Assembly: GCA_036732005.1 (NCBI GenBank)
Contig: DAINDF010000001.1
Location: 310,001 to 374,000, forward strand
Source: UBA1926 sp036732005
GTDB lineage: Bacteria; Planctomycetota; Phycisphaerae; Phycisphaerales; UBA1924
Direction: 5' to 3'
Length of the DNA stretch: 64,000 nucleotides
Position numbers and translations under genes: made by a program. The notes beneath the pieces were generated by a model. That model saw only the letters and a program-made list of their open reading frames with translations, did not search any database and had not been told where the DNA came from. Shown in pieces: positions 43,368-51,625 of this stretch. How positions within the stretch are numbered: the stretch's first letter is position 1; every line of letters starts with the position of its first letter.

Positions 43368-44222
43368 ATGACCACCCAGACGGGCCGGATCGGTTTCGAC
43401 ATCGGGGGCAGTGCGCTCAAAGCGGTCCGGCTCGGGAACGGCGGGCAGGCCACGCGCGCACGCGTTGGCTACCTCGCGCCCACGCTCGAGACGCTTCTCG
43501 CGGCGATCCGGCAGGCGGCGCGTGAACTGGTCGTACTGCCGGACGACAAGATCGGCGTCTGCGCGCCCGGGGTGCTCGATGTCGACCGCGGCGTGGTGCG
43601 CTACGCCGCGAACCTGCCCTGCCTCGCCGGGGTCTGCCTCCGCGGCCTCGTCCGCGACGCCCTCGGCGAACGCACGCCCTCCGCCGTCATGACCGACGCG
43701 ATCGCGACCGCGCTCGGCTCGTTCGACCAGCGCCCTGTTGAGGGCAGGCTCCTCACGCTCGCGATGGGAACGGGCGTCGGTGCGGCCCTGCTCGAGCACG
43801 GCCGCCCGCTCACGCTCGACGGCGCGACGATCGGACATCTCGGCCAGATGGATGTGTCGTATGGGGAGGCCAGCCCGCCGATCGGGCCGGACGGCGGGCG
43901 CGGCTCGCTCGAGGCCTATGTCGGCTGGCCCGCGCTGGTGGCACGCTTCGGAGAGGCCGACGCCGCCGCGTCGGTCGCCACCCTCTCCGCGGATGACCCC
44001 GTGGTGCGGGCCCTGGTCCGCGCCCTGCGGGTCTGCCACGCGCTCTACAAGCCCGATGTCGTCCGGCTCCTCGGGGGGGTCGGGGCGCTGTTCACCCCGA
44101 TCGTCCCGCTGCTGCACGGGCTGACGACCGACGGGCTCACCCGCGTCGCGCGGCCCGGCTGGCGTCTCGAAGCGATGGACGACCCCTATCTCGCCGCGTT
44201 CGGGGCCGCGTCGTCGGCATGA
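43368..44222 (+). CDS. ROK-family sugar kinase-like protein lacking the zinc cysteines
   Basis: The 284-residue protein has the ROK/ASKHA fold: phosphate-1 loop FDIGGSALKAV, GVCAPGVLDVDRG, VMTDAIATALGSF with the catalytic Asp, and LAMGTGVGAALLEHGRPL. The usual EIGH is TIGH here. The zinc loop CxCGxxGCxE is replaced by GGRGSLEAYVG with all cysteines gone. Members phosphorylate glucose, GlcNAc, ManNAc or fructose, and next to GH20, anmK and murQ a GlcNAc kinase role (NagK-like) is likely. Loss of the zinc site makes this less certain. It converges with, and overlaps by 37 bases, the symporter gene. Confidence 0.82.
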   Translation: MTTQTGRIGFDIGGSALKAVRLGNGGQATRARVGYLAPTLETLLAAIRQAARELVVLPDDKIGVCAPGVLDVDRGVVRYAANLPCLAGVCLRGLVRDALGERTPSAVMTDAIATALGSFDQRPVEGRLLTLAMGTGVGAALLEHGRPLTLDGATIGHLGQMDVSYGEASPPIGPDGGRGSLEAYVGWPALVARFGEADAAASVATLSADDPVVRALVRALRVCHALYKPDVVRLLGGVGALFTPIVPLLHGLTTDGLTRVARPGWRLEAMDDPYLAAFGAASSA

Positions 44223-45826
44223 GGCCCCGGCGTTGGCCCCCTCGTCGGCGAGCGGCCCAGCAGGCAGACCCCCGTACAGACGCCGGCGGAAACCGCGAGC
44301 TTCCAGACAAAGGCGAGGTCGAGCACCCAGATGAGCCAATCGCCGGGGTCGGCCCCCCGCCGCGCCTCGAGGTCCACGAAGATCGACCAGAACATGGGCT
44401 GCATCAACCCAACGGCGACGAAGCCCAGGACCAGGGCCGCGACCGCGGTGCAGGTGTTCCCGCGGGTGCGGGTGAACAGGGCCGCGAGGAACACGCCGAC
44501 GAGCCCCGCGTAGGCGAAGGTCATCACGGTCAGCGCGAAGGTGAGCAGTGTCCCGCCAACGCTCGCGTGGGCCCGCTCGAGCCAGACGCACAGCGACGCG
44601 AACACCCCCAGCACGACCCCCCACCCCACCACCGCGACCCGCCCGGCAAAGACAAGCGACCGCTCCGTCGCCGCGGGCCTCGCCTTGCGGTAGAAGTCGT
44701 TGATGAAAGTCGAACTCATCGCGTTGATCGCGCTGTTCAGGCTCGAGAGCCCCGCGGCGAAGAGCCCGGCCATCATGAGACCCGCGAGCCCCTGGGGCAT
44801 CTGCTCCATGATGAACGAGAGAAAGACCTGCCGGCTGTCGCTCGGCGGCGCGGGGGGCTCGCCCGCGATCAGGGTGGGCTGCTGATAGAAGAGCCAGAGC
44901 AGCAAACCAACGAGAAGAAACAGCGCGACCGAGGGGATCCCCATGAAAATACCGATGAGGATGGACCTCGCCCCCGCCTTGGCGTCGCGGCAGGTCAGAA
45001 GCCGCTGCACGAGGTCCTGATCGGTCCCGTAAGAACCCAGCCCCATCACCGCGAAGCCGATGACCGCGGCCGGGAACGAGAACGCCGCGTGCGGATCGAG
45101 CGAGAAATCGAAGAGTGTGAGCTTCGAGCCCCCGCCCGGCCCGCCCGTGGCGAGGGCCGCCGCCGCCTCGCCGAAGCCCGCGTCGAGCCGCAGGGCAATC
45201 ACCACGATCGCCGCGACGCACGCCCCGAGCAGGACCGCCATCTGGATGACATCGGACCAGATCACGCTCGCAACGCCCCCGACCAGCGTGTAGGTCACGC
45301 CGACGAACGAGAGAATCGCGATCGCGATCACCAGGTGTTGGGGCTCCATCCCCCGATCGCCGAAGAGGATGAGCGACGCGGGGATCGCCCCGATGTAGAT
45401 CCTCGCGCCCGACGCAAAGACCCGCCCCACCATGAAGGTCAGGCTCGCCGCGCGCCCCGCGCCGGGGCCCATCCGGGCGCCGAGATACTCGTAGATCGTC
45501 TGCACCCGGGCCCGGTAGAACGCGGGGATGAACCAGACCGCGATGACGACCGCGGCGAGCAGCATGCCGAGGTTCGTGGAGAGGTAGGTCAGATCGCCCA
45601 GGTAGCCCTGCTGCGGCACACCGATGAACGACGCCGCCGACATGGAGGTGGCAACCAGCGAGACCGCGGCGGCCCACGCCGGGATGCGGCCTCCCCCGAG
45701 AAAGTAATCGCCGGTCGTTCGGGTCTCTCGCCGGCTCAGCCAGATGCCCGAGATCACGATCAACCCGAAATAGACCGCGATGACGATCCAATCGAGCAAG
45801 CCGAGCGCGGGCGAGGCGGCGGGCAT
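44186..45826 (-). CDS. Sodium/solute symporter (SSS family)
   Basis: The 546-residue inner-membrane protein has about 13-14 helices. SSS marks are RRETRTTGDYFLGGGRIPAWAA, LVATSMSAASFIGVPQQGY and the later LMMAGLFAAGLSSLNSAINA with TFINDFYRK (family signature region with sodium-site Ser/Thr). Members move sugars, sialic acid, proline or pantothenate with Na+. Its place between a ROK kinase and the GH20-anmK-murQ operon suggests an amino sugar or muropeptide-derived sugar, which is inference. The start at MPAASPALGLLDW lies 64 bases from the divergent GH20 gene; further upstream codons belong to the antisense of GH20. Confidence 0.93.
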   Translation of the reverse strand: MPAASPALGLLDWIVIAVYFGLIVISGIWLSRRETRTTGDYFLGGGRIPAWAAAVSLVATSMSAASFIGVPQQGYLGDLTYLSTNLGMLLAAVVIAVWFIPAFYRARVQTIYEYLGARMGPGAGRAASLTFMVGRVFASGARIYIGAIPASLILFGDRGMEPQHLVIAIAILSFVGVTYTLVGGVASVIWSDVIQMAVLLGACVAAIVVIALRLDAGFGEAAAALATGGPGGGSKLTLFDFSLDPHAAFSFPAAVIGFAVMGLGSYGTDQDLVQRLLTCRDAKAGARSILIGIFMGIPSVALFLLVGLLLWLFYQQPTLIAGEPPAPPSDSRQVFLSFIMEQMPQGLAGLMMAGLFAAGLSSLNSAINAMSSTFINDFYRKARPAATERSLVFAGRVAVVGWGVVLGVFASLCVWLERAHASVGGTLLTFALTVMTFAYAGLVGVFLAALFTRTRGNTCTAVAALVLGFVAVGLMQPMFWSIFVDLEARRGADPGDWLIWVLDLAFVWKLAVSAGVCTGVCLLGRSPTRGPTPGPHADDAAPNAAR

Positions 45827-45890
45827 GGATCGAGGATAGTGTGTCGATGTCCGTCGCGTGCGCCCGGCGCCGCACGCGGAGAGGAGCGGC

Positions 45891-47618
45891 GTGCGGGACC
45901 CCGACCCCTTCAGGCTTCTGATCCCCCACCCCCGCGTGGTCCGGAGGCTCAGCGGGATGATCCCGGCGGGGGTGATGAGCCGCGAGCCCGAGGTGGTGCG
46001 GGACGCGGGACTGCCGAGCGGCGGGTACCGGCTTCGCCTCGACGGCGATGGTGTCCGGATCTCCTGCGGGGACGACCCCGGCGAGCGGCACGCGCGGGCG
46101 ACGCTTGAGCAGATCCGCAGGCTGCCGCCCCAAGGCCTGCCGGCGGTCGAGATCGAGGACGCCCCGGCGCTGCACCGCCGCGGGGTGATGCTCGATGTCT
46201 CCCGATGCCGCGTCCCCACGATGCCCGAATTCCGCCGTATCGTTGACACGCTGGCGGGCCTCAAGGCGGACCACCTGCAGTGCTACACCGAGCACGCCTT
46301 CGCGTACCGCCGGCACGAGCGGGTGTGGGCCGGGTGCGACCCGATCACGCCCGAGGACGCGCGCATTCTCGACGCGCGCGGCGCCGCGCGCGGCGTCGAA
46401 CTCGCGGCGAACCAGAATTGCTTCGGGCACCTCACACGCTGGCTCCGCACCCCGGGCTACGACCATCTCGCCGAGACCCACGGAGACTGGGTCTTCGCCG
46501 GTATGCCCCGATCGGGCCCGTTCAGCCTGTGCCCGTTCGACCCCGGGGCGATACCGTTCGTCGAGTCGCTCCTCGATGAGTTGCTGCCCTGCTTCGCCTC
46601 CCCGCTGGTCAACATCGGGTGCGACGAGACCTACGACATCGGGCAGGGGCGCTCAAGAGGCATGGTCGAACGCGAGGGCAAGGCAGCGGTGTACGGGGAT
46701 TTCGTCGCCCGTGTCTGCCGGGCGGTGCTCTCGCGCGACCGAACGCCCATGTTCTGGGGCGATATCGCCGGAGACCACCCCGGGGTCCTCGATCGCCTGC
46801 CACGCCAGGCGATCGGGCTGCCGTGGGGATACGAGCCATCGCACGAGTTCGCCCGCGAGGGCGCCGCGTTCCGCGAACACGGCATGCGGTGGTGGGCCTG
46901 CTGCGGCTCGAGCTCGTGGCGTTCGTTCGCGGGCCGCCCTGCGGAGCGGCGCGCGAACATCCGCCGCTGCGCGCACGAGGCGGTCGCCGGAGGCGCCGAT
47001 GGCATGCTGATTGCCGATTGGGGCGACCTCGGCCACCGACAGGCCTGGCCGGTCGCGCTGCTCGGGATCGCCGAGGGGCTCGACGCGGCCTGGACCGGCG
47101 CGGCCCGGTCGCCGGGGTTTCTCGAGGCCGTTTCGTTGCAGGTCTTCGGAGATCAATCGCTCGCGATCGCGGGCTGGCTGGAGGAACTGGGCGATGCGGA
47201 CGAGCCGCTGCGGGCGGTCTCGGGTCGGCCCGGTCCCGGGGGGGAGCCGACCCGGCTGCTCAACGCCTCGGCGCTGTTCACGGAGTTGCATCCGCCGCCG
47301 ATTCGCCTCGCCCTGCCCCCGCGGGTAGAGCCGTGGCTCGAGGCGCGCGCGCGGATCGCGTCCCTTGCCCAACGCGTCCCGACCGGGGCCGGGCCGTTGG
47401 TCGAGCGGGAATTGAGGCACGCGGTGCAATGCTCGCTCTGGGCCTGCGATGTCGCGCTGGCCCGGCGGGGCGGGGGCGTCAATCCGGAGCGGCTCGAGGC
47501 CGACAGGGGGGCGATCAAGGCCGAGCAGCGGGCGCTCTGGACCGAGCGCTCACGGCCCGGGGGGCTGGACGAGAGCCTGGCGTTCTGGGACGATGTCTCG
47601 GTGGAGCGAGGGCGATGA
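45891..47618 (+). CDS. GH20 beta-N-acetylhexosaminidase, cytoplasmic
   Basis: The protein has about 575 residues from GTG 45891, chosen for GGAGAGGAG just upstream; an ATG 11 codons earlier is possible. There is no signal peptide. The small N-terminal domain (FRLLIPHPRVV to DGVRISCGD) is followed by the GH20 barrel entry HRRGVMLDVSRCRVPT. The catalytic Asp-Glu pair lies in LVNIGCDETYDIGQG. The enzyme uses the substrate N-acetyl group to cleave terminal beta-GlcNAc/GalNAc. Being cytoplasmic and coupled by ATGA overlap to anmK, it probably splits imported GlcNAc-(anhydro)MurNAc, the task done by GH3 NagZ in E. coli. That role is inferred from context. Confidence 0.87.
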   Translation: MRDPDPFRLLIPHPRVVRRLSGMIPAGVMSREPEVVRDAGLPSGGYRLRLDGDGVRISCGDDPGERHARATLEQIRRLPPQGLPAVEIEDAPALHRRGVMLDVSRCRVPTMPEFRRIVDTLAGLKADHLQCYTEHAFAYRRHERVWAGCDPITPEDARILDARGAARGVELAANQNCFGHLTRWLRTPGYDHLAETHGDWVFAGMPRSGPFSLCPFDPGAIPFVESLLDELLPCFASPLVNIGCDETYDIGQGRSRGMVEREGKAAVYGDFVARVCRAVLSRDRTPMFWGDIAGDHPGVLDRLPRQAIGLPWGYEPSHEFAREGAAFREHGMRWWACCGSSSWRSFAGRPAERRANIRRCAHEAVAGGADGMLIADWGDLGHRQAWPVALLGIAEGLDAAWTGAARSPGFLEAVSLQVFGDQSLAIAGWLEELGDADEPLRAVSGRPGPGGEPTRLLNASALFTELHPPPIRLALPPRVEPWLEARARIASLAQRVPTGAGPLVERELRHAVQCSLWACDVALARRGGGVNPERLEADRGAIKAEQRALWTERSRPGGLDESLAFWDDVSVERGR

Positions 47619-48718
47619 CGGGCACATCCCGGCTGGTGGTGGGGTGCATGAGCGGCACGAGCTGCGACGCCGTCGACGCCGCGCTGGTGCGGGTGGACAT
47701 CGAGGAGCGGAGCATCGGGACCCGGGTGGAGGGGCACGGGTCCGAGCCGCTCGGACCGACCGGGGAGGCGCTGCGCCGGTTTTCTCACGGGGAGGCGCTC
47801 ACCGCGAAGAAGATCGCGGCGCTGCGCATCGACCTCGCGGCGGCGCACGCGGCGGCGATCGACCGGGTCGCGGATGCCCAACCGATCGATCTGATCGCCT
47901 GCCACGGGCAGACGGTGCACCACGCGCCCCCGCTGTCCTGGCAGATGTTCGCGGCGGCGCCGATCGCGGCCCGATTCGGGGCCCCGGTCGTCTTTGACCT
48001 TCGATCGGCGGACCTGGCGGCGGGCGGACAGGGCGCGCCGATCACGCCGCTGGCCGATTCGGTTCTCTATGGCCCGCACGCCCCGGCCGCGGTAGTCAAC
48101 CTCGGGGGCTTCTGCAACATCACGCTGCTGGACGGACCGGGGATGGTCCGGGGGCAGGATCTGTGCGCCTGCAACCAGTTGCTCGACGCGGCGGCCCGAC
48201 GATGGCTGCGGGAGCCCTACGACTCGGAGGGGGCCGCGGCGGGCCGCGGGCGGATCGACCTCTTCCTCGCGGGTGAACTCAAGATGGCCCTCGCGTCCCA
48301 GGCGTCGCTCGGGCGGTCGCTCGGCACGAACGACGAGGGGCTCGGCCTGCTCGACGCGCTCGACCGCCTCGGCCCCGAGGACGCGCTGGCGACGCTCGCG
48401 TCGGCGATCGGGGCGACGATCGGGCGGGCCGCGTCGGTGATGCGCACGGTGGTGCTCGCGGGCGGGGGAATTCGGCACGCGCCCCTTGTGCGGGCGATCG
48501 AGGAGGCCGCGGTCGGCGCACGGGTCGTTCGCTCGGACGACCTCGGCGTGCCGGCCCAGGCGCGGGAGGCGGCCGGGATCGCGGTGCTCGGCGTGCTCTG
48601 TCTCGAGGGCGTGCCGATCACGCTCCCCGGCGTGACGGGGGTTCATGGGCCCGCGCCGGTCGCGGGGAGTTGGGCGCTCCCGCCCGATGGATCGTGGGAG
48701 GTTCGTCGCCGTGGGTGA
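47615..48718 (+). CDS. anmK: Anhydro-N-acetylmuramic acid kinase
   Basis: The 367-residue ASKHA-fold enzyme hydrolyses the 1,6-anhydro ring and phosphorylates anhMurNAc to MurNAc-6-P. Motifs: VGCMSGTSCDAVDAALV (usual MSGTSxDGxD, here DG is DA), IACHGQTVHH, DLRSADLAAGGQGAPITP, VVNLGGFCNIT, QDLCACNQLLDA (family DTGPGN; the catalytic Asp and the Asn are kept) and VVLAGGGIRHAPL. Several family-invariant glycines are changed, so activity should be checked. It overlaps GH20 by four bases and murQ by eight, which places it in the middle of a three-gene operon. Confidence 0.9.
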   Translation: MTGTSRLVVGCMSGTSCDAVDAALVRVDIEERSIGTRVEGHGSEPLGPTGEALRRFSHGEALTAKKIAALRIDLAAAHAAAIDRVADAQPIDLIACHGQTVHHAPPLSWQMFAAAPIAARFGAPVVFDLRSADLAAGGQGAPITPLADSVLYGPHAPAAVVNLGGFCNITLLDGPGMVRGQDLCACNQLLDAAARRWLREPYDSEGAAAGRGRIDLFLAGELKMALASQASLGRSLGTNDEGLGLLDALDRLGPEDALATLASAIGATIGRAASVMRTVVLAGGGIRHAPLVRAIEEAAVGARVVRSDDLGVPAQAREAAGIAVLGVLCLEGVPITLPGVTGVHGPAPVAGSWALPPDGSWEVRRRG

Positions 48719-49622
48719 ATTGCCGCCAGACCGTTCCGACATCCTGACCGAGCAACGCAACGCCCGTTCGGAGCGGCTGCATGCCCTCGGTGTGCGCGCC
48801 TGCGTGGACCTGATCAACGCGGAGAACCGCGCGGTGCTCGCCGCGATGGACGCCGCGGCGGGGGCGCTCGCGGCCCTCATCGAGGCGGCCGAGCCCGGGT
48901 TCGCGCGGGGGGGGCGGCTGATCTACCTGGGCGCCGGGACCTCGGGGCGGCTCGGCGTGCTGGACGCGTCGGAGGCGCCGCCGACCTTTCAGGTCGAGGT
49001 CGGGCGCGTCGTCGGGGTTATCGCGGGCGGGGACGCGGCGTTGAAACGCTCGAGCGAGTCGCGCGAGGACGAGCCCGACGGGGCAGCAGAGGAACTCGAG
49101 GGGCTCAACCTGACCGCGGACGACACGGTGGTCGGGCTCGCGGCGGGCGGAACGACGCCCTATGTGCTGGGCGGGCTGGCGGTGGCCAAGGCGATCGAGC
49201 CCGGGATTGTGACCGGGCTGGTCTGCTGCACGCCGATCGCGAGGCCGGCGGGGGCGGACCACCTCGTCGTGCTCGCGACAGGGCCCGAGGTCGTGACCGG
49301 GTCGACCCGGATGAAGGCGGGGACGGCGACGAAACTCGCGATCAACACGATCTCGACGACGCTGATGGTGCGCACGGGGCGGGTCTACCGGAATCTCATG
49401 GTGGACCTGCGCGCGACGAACGCGAAGCTGATGGACCGCGCAGCGCGGATCGTCGGGACGCTGACCGGGCTGGAACGGGTCGAGTGCTTCCAACTGCTCG
49501 ATCGCGCGGGACGATCGGTGAAACACGCGGCGGTGATGCATCGCCTTGGCGTGGAGCACGACGAGGCGGACCGGCTGCTCGCGGACGCCGGCGGGCGACT
49601 CGAGCGGGTGATCGGCGACTGA
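48711..49622 (+). CDS. murQ: N-acetylmuramic acid 6-phosphate etherase
   Basis: The 303-residue SIS-domain enzyme removes D-lactate from MurNAc-6-P to give GlcNAc-6-P. Motifs: ACVDLINAENRAVL, YLGAGTSGRLGVLDASEAPP (phosphate loop and catalytic Glu), GLAAGGTTPYVLGGL, and VVTGSTRMKAGTATKLAIN with NTISTTLMVRTGR, nearly identical to known MurQ. Length matches the family (about 300). The GTG at 48711 follows GGGAGG with nine bases spacing; ATGs further upstream lie inside anmK. With anmK it makes the cytoplasmic step sequence of peptidoglycan sugar recovery. Confidence 0.96.
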   Translation: MGELPPDRSDILTEQRNARSERLHALGVRACVDLINAENRAVLAAMDAAAGALAALIEAAEPGFARGGRLIYLGAGTSGRLGVLDASEAPPTFQVEVGRVVGVIAGGDAALKRSSESREDEPDGAAEELEGLNLTADDTVVGLAAGGTTPYVLGGLAVAKAIEPGIVTGLVCCTPIARPAGADHLVVLATGPEVVTGSTRMKAGTATKLAINTISTTLMVRTGRVYRNLMVDLRATNAKLMDRAARIVGTLTGLERVECFQLLDRAGRSVKHAAVMHRLGVEHDEADRLLADAGGRLERVIGD

Positions 49623-49638
49623 TCGGAACCTCGCCGCG

Positions 49639-50652
49639 TCAGGCGCCGAAGCCGACGCCCAGCCTCGCGTACACCGCCTCGATCATCTCGGCCTGGGCGA
49701 TCGACCAGGCGGGGGATGGCGTTGGCCCCGATTCGCCCGCCGCGGCCCGCGCGAAGGACTCGGCCTGGAGCGTGTAAACCGCCATCGAATCCGCGAGCGT
49801 CGAGCGGATCTGTGTCGTTGCGCCGCTGGCGGTGACCTCGATGCGCTCCGGGCGCGGAAAATCCGGAATGACCGCTTCGCCGTGCTCACCGATGAGCCGG
49901 GCGACGACGCCCCGGGTCGAGCCCCCCACCATGGTGCAGGTGAGGTCGAACTCGACGCCCGAGGGGAAGGCGCCTCTGATGCGGGCCGACCCGTCGACGG
50001 CGTCGGACCCGTCGCCCCGGGTGGCGTTGAAGAAATCAACCAGCTCGCAACTCGCTTCGAGCGAGGCGGGCTCCTCGCCCGTGACGGTGCGGGCGAAGGA
50101 GATCGGGTAGCAGCCCAGGTCCATCACCGCGCCGCCCGCGAGGGCTCGGCTGTAGCGGACATTGTCGGTGGGCCCGTCGGCGATGGTGATGTCGAAATGG
50201 GCCTCGACGCGGCGGAGCGGGCCGAGGGGCGAACCTGGGGCCCGGGCGAGCTCGACCGCCCGCGCCGTCAGCGGGCTGTGCAGGTACATGAACGCCTCAA
50301 CGAGGAGGCGGTCGTTCTCCGCGGCAGCGGCGAAGAGGGCGCGGGCCTGAGCGCCCGTCCAGCAGAGCGGCTTCTCGCAGAGCACATGCTTACCGGCGCG
50401 GAGCAGCCGTTCGGACCAGGCGACATGGTCGCGGTTGGGGAGGGTGAGGTAGACCGCGTCGAGGTCGCCCCGGGTGAGCAGATCGTCATAGGTGCAGGCC
50501 TGGGGGATCGCGTGCCGATCGGCGAATTCGCGGGCCCGGGCCGGGTCGCGCGAGGCGGCGGCGACGACCTCGCAGCCGACCGCGGCGGCGATGCGGGGGG
50601 CCACTTTCGAGGCGATCCGGCCGGTGCCCATGATGGCGAAGCGGAGGGGCAT
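49639..50652 (-). CDS. Gfo/Idh/MocA oxidoreductase, dihydrodiol dehydrogenase-like
   Basis: The 337-residue protein starts PLRFAIMGTGRIASKVAPRI (GxGxxxS NAD(P) loop). KHVLCEKPLCWTGAQARAL carries EKP. LLVEAFMYLHSPLTARAVEL and VMDLGCYPISFARTV are typical of the dihydrodiol dehydrogenase/glucose-fructose oxidoreductase branch. It probably oxidises a sugar. It converges on murQ with a 16-base gap and so is not part of that operon, but it adds a fourth member of this family to the sugar region. Confidence 0.9.
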   Translation of the reverse strand: MPLRFAIMGTGRIASKVAPRIAAAVGCEVVAAASRDPARAREFADRHAIPQACTYDDLLTRGDLDAVYLTLPNRDHVAWSERLLRAGKHVLCEKPLCWTGAQARALFAAAAENDRLLVEAFMYLHSPLTARAVELARAPGSPLGPLRRVEAHFDITIADGPTDNVRYSRALAGGAVMDLGCYPISFARTVTGEEPASLEASCELVDFFNATRGDGSDAVDGSARIRGAFPSGVEFDLTCTMVGGSTRGVVARLIGEHGEAVIPDFPRPERIEVTASGATTQIRSTLADSMAVYTLQAESFARAAAGESGPTPSPAWSIAQAEMIEAVYARLGVGFGA

Positions 50653-50820
50653 CAGGTCAGGATAACCGTCGTTCCGGCGGCCGGGGGTGACGACTCGGCC
50701 TTGCCGAGCAATTGATGGTGGTGCCGGACCGACCTCGCGTTAGACTCCCCCGCGAGGCTGACAAGGAAGCCGACCGGCGACCGAGGCGTTGCCGGGAGGT
50801 CATGCTCCGGAGGAGTGATG

Positions 50821-51582
50821 ATGAACCTGCGTGTGTGTGTCTCCGTGGTGGCGGGGGTGGTTGGGCTGTCCCAGGCGCAGCCGCTGGTCTCGGTGTTCAG
50901 TCTCTCCACCGAGGGGTGGACGATCGAGACGAGAACGAACCCGGACGGGGCGTTCTCGTTCGTGGCGAACTACGCACCCGACTTCGTGGTCTCGGGCGGT
51001 GACACGGGGGGGTACCTCTCCGAGGTGGACCCCGACGCGCAGTGGTCGTTCTTCAAGGCCCCGACGGCGTGGCTGGGCGATCGCTCGTCGGCGAGCGGGA
51101 GGGTGCTGCGCTATTCGACACGGACCGACGCGGTCTCGTACCCGGACGGGCGGCTCGTCGTCATGTTCGGGAACAACGGGCAGCGGCTCTCGCACGACGC
51201 GGGGATACCCGTGGTGAACACCTGGACGCGTCGCGTCGTGCCGCTGCGCGAGGGCGCGTGGTCGCTCGGCACGAACGGCTCGGGCACGCCCGCGACCCGG
51301 GCGCAGATCGACGCGGTGCTCGCCGACCTCGAGGCCCTCTACATCGGCATGGAATTCGGGGGCGAACTGGCCGAGGAACGCGTCGACCTGGACCGCGTGG
51401 CGCTCGGCGTGTGCGACGCGGACCTGGCCGAGCCGTTCGGGATTCATGACCTGGCGGATATCACCGCGTTCGTGTCGGCGTTCACGGGGATGGACCCGGC
51501 CGCGGATTTCAACGGGGACGGGCTGTTCGACCTGCGCGACATCACCGCGTTCGTGAGTGGGTTCACTGGTGGGTGTCAGTGA
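50821..51582 (+). CDS. Secreted laminin-B-like domain protein with dockerin-like C-terminus
   Basis: The 253-residue protein starts at the last of three consecutive start codons (GTG ATG ATG), best spaced to GGAGGAG. A signal peptide (VCVSVVAGVVGLSQA) precedes a domain of about 165 residues: GGDTGGYLSEVDPDAQWSFF, FKAPTAWLGDRSSASGRVLRY, LVVMFGNNGQRL, ADLEALYIGMEFGGELAEER. This pattern matches laminin IV type A (laminin B) domains, a beta-sandwich usual in extracellular matrix proteins. The last ~60 residues are the paired GC-type repeats (FGIHDLADITAFVSAF, FDLRDITAFVSGF) ending GGCQ. It is probably a cell-surface or matrix component. Confidence 0.8.
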   Translation: MNLRVCVSVVAGVVGLSQAQPLVSVFSLSTEGWTIETRTNPDGAFSFVANYAPDFVVSGGDTGGYLSEVDPDAQWSFFKAPTAWLGDRSSASGRVLRYSTRTDAVSYPDGRLVVMFGNNGQRLSHDAGIPVVNTWTRRVVPLREGAWSLGTNGSGTPATRAQIDAVLADLEALYIGMEFGGELAEERVDLDRVALGVCDADLAEPFGIHDLADITAFVSAFTGMDPAADFNGDGLFDLRDITAFVSGFTGGCQ

Positions 51583-51625
51583 TTGCCGAAGGGACGCCTT
51601 CTCGTGGCGTGAGACCATTTCGAGT

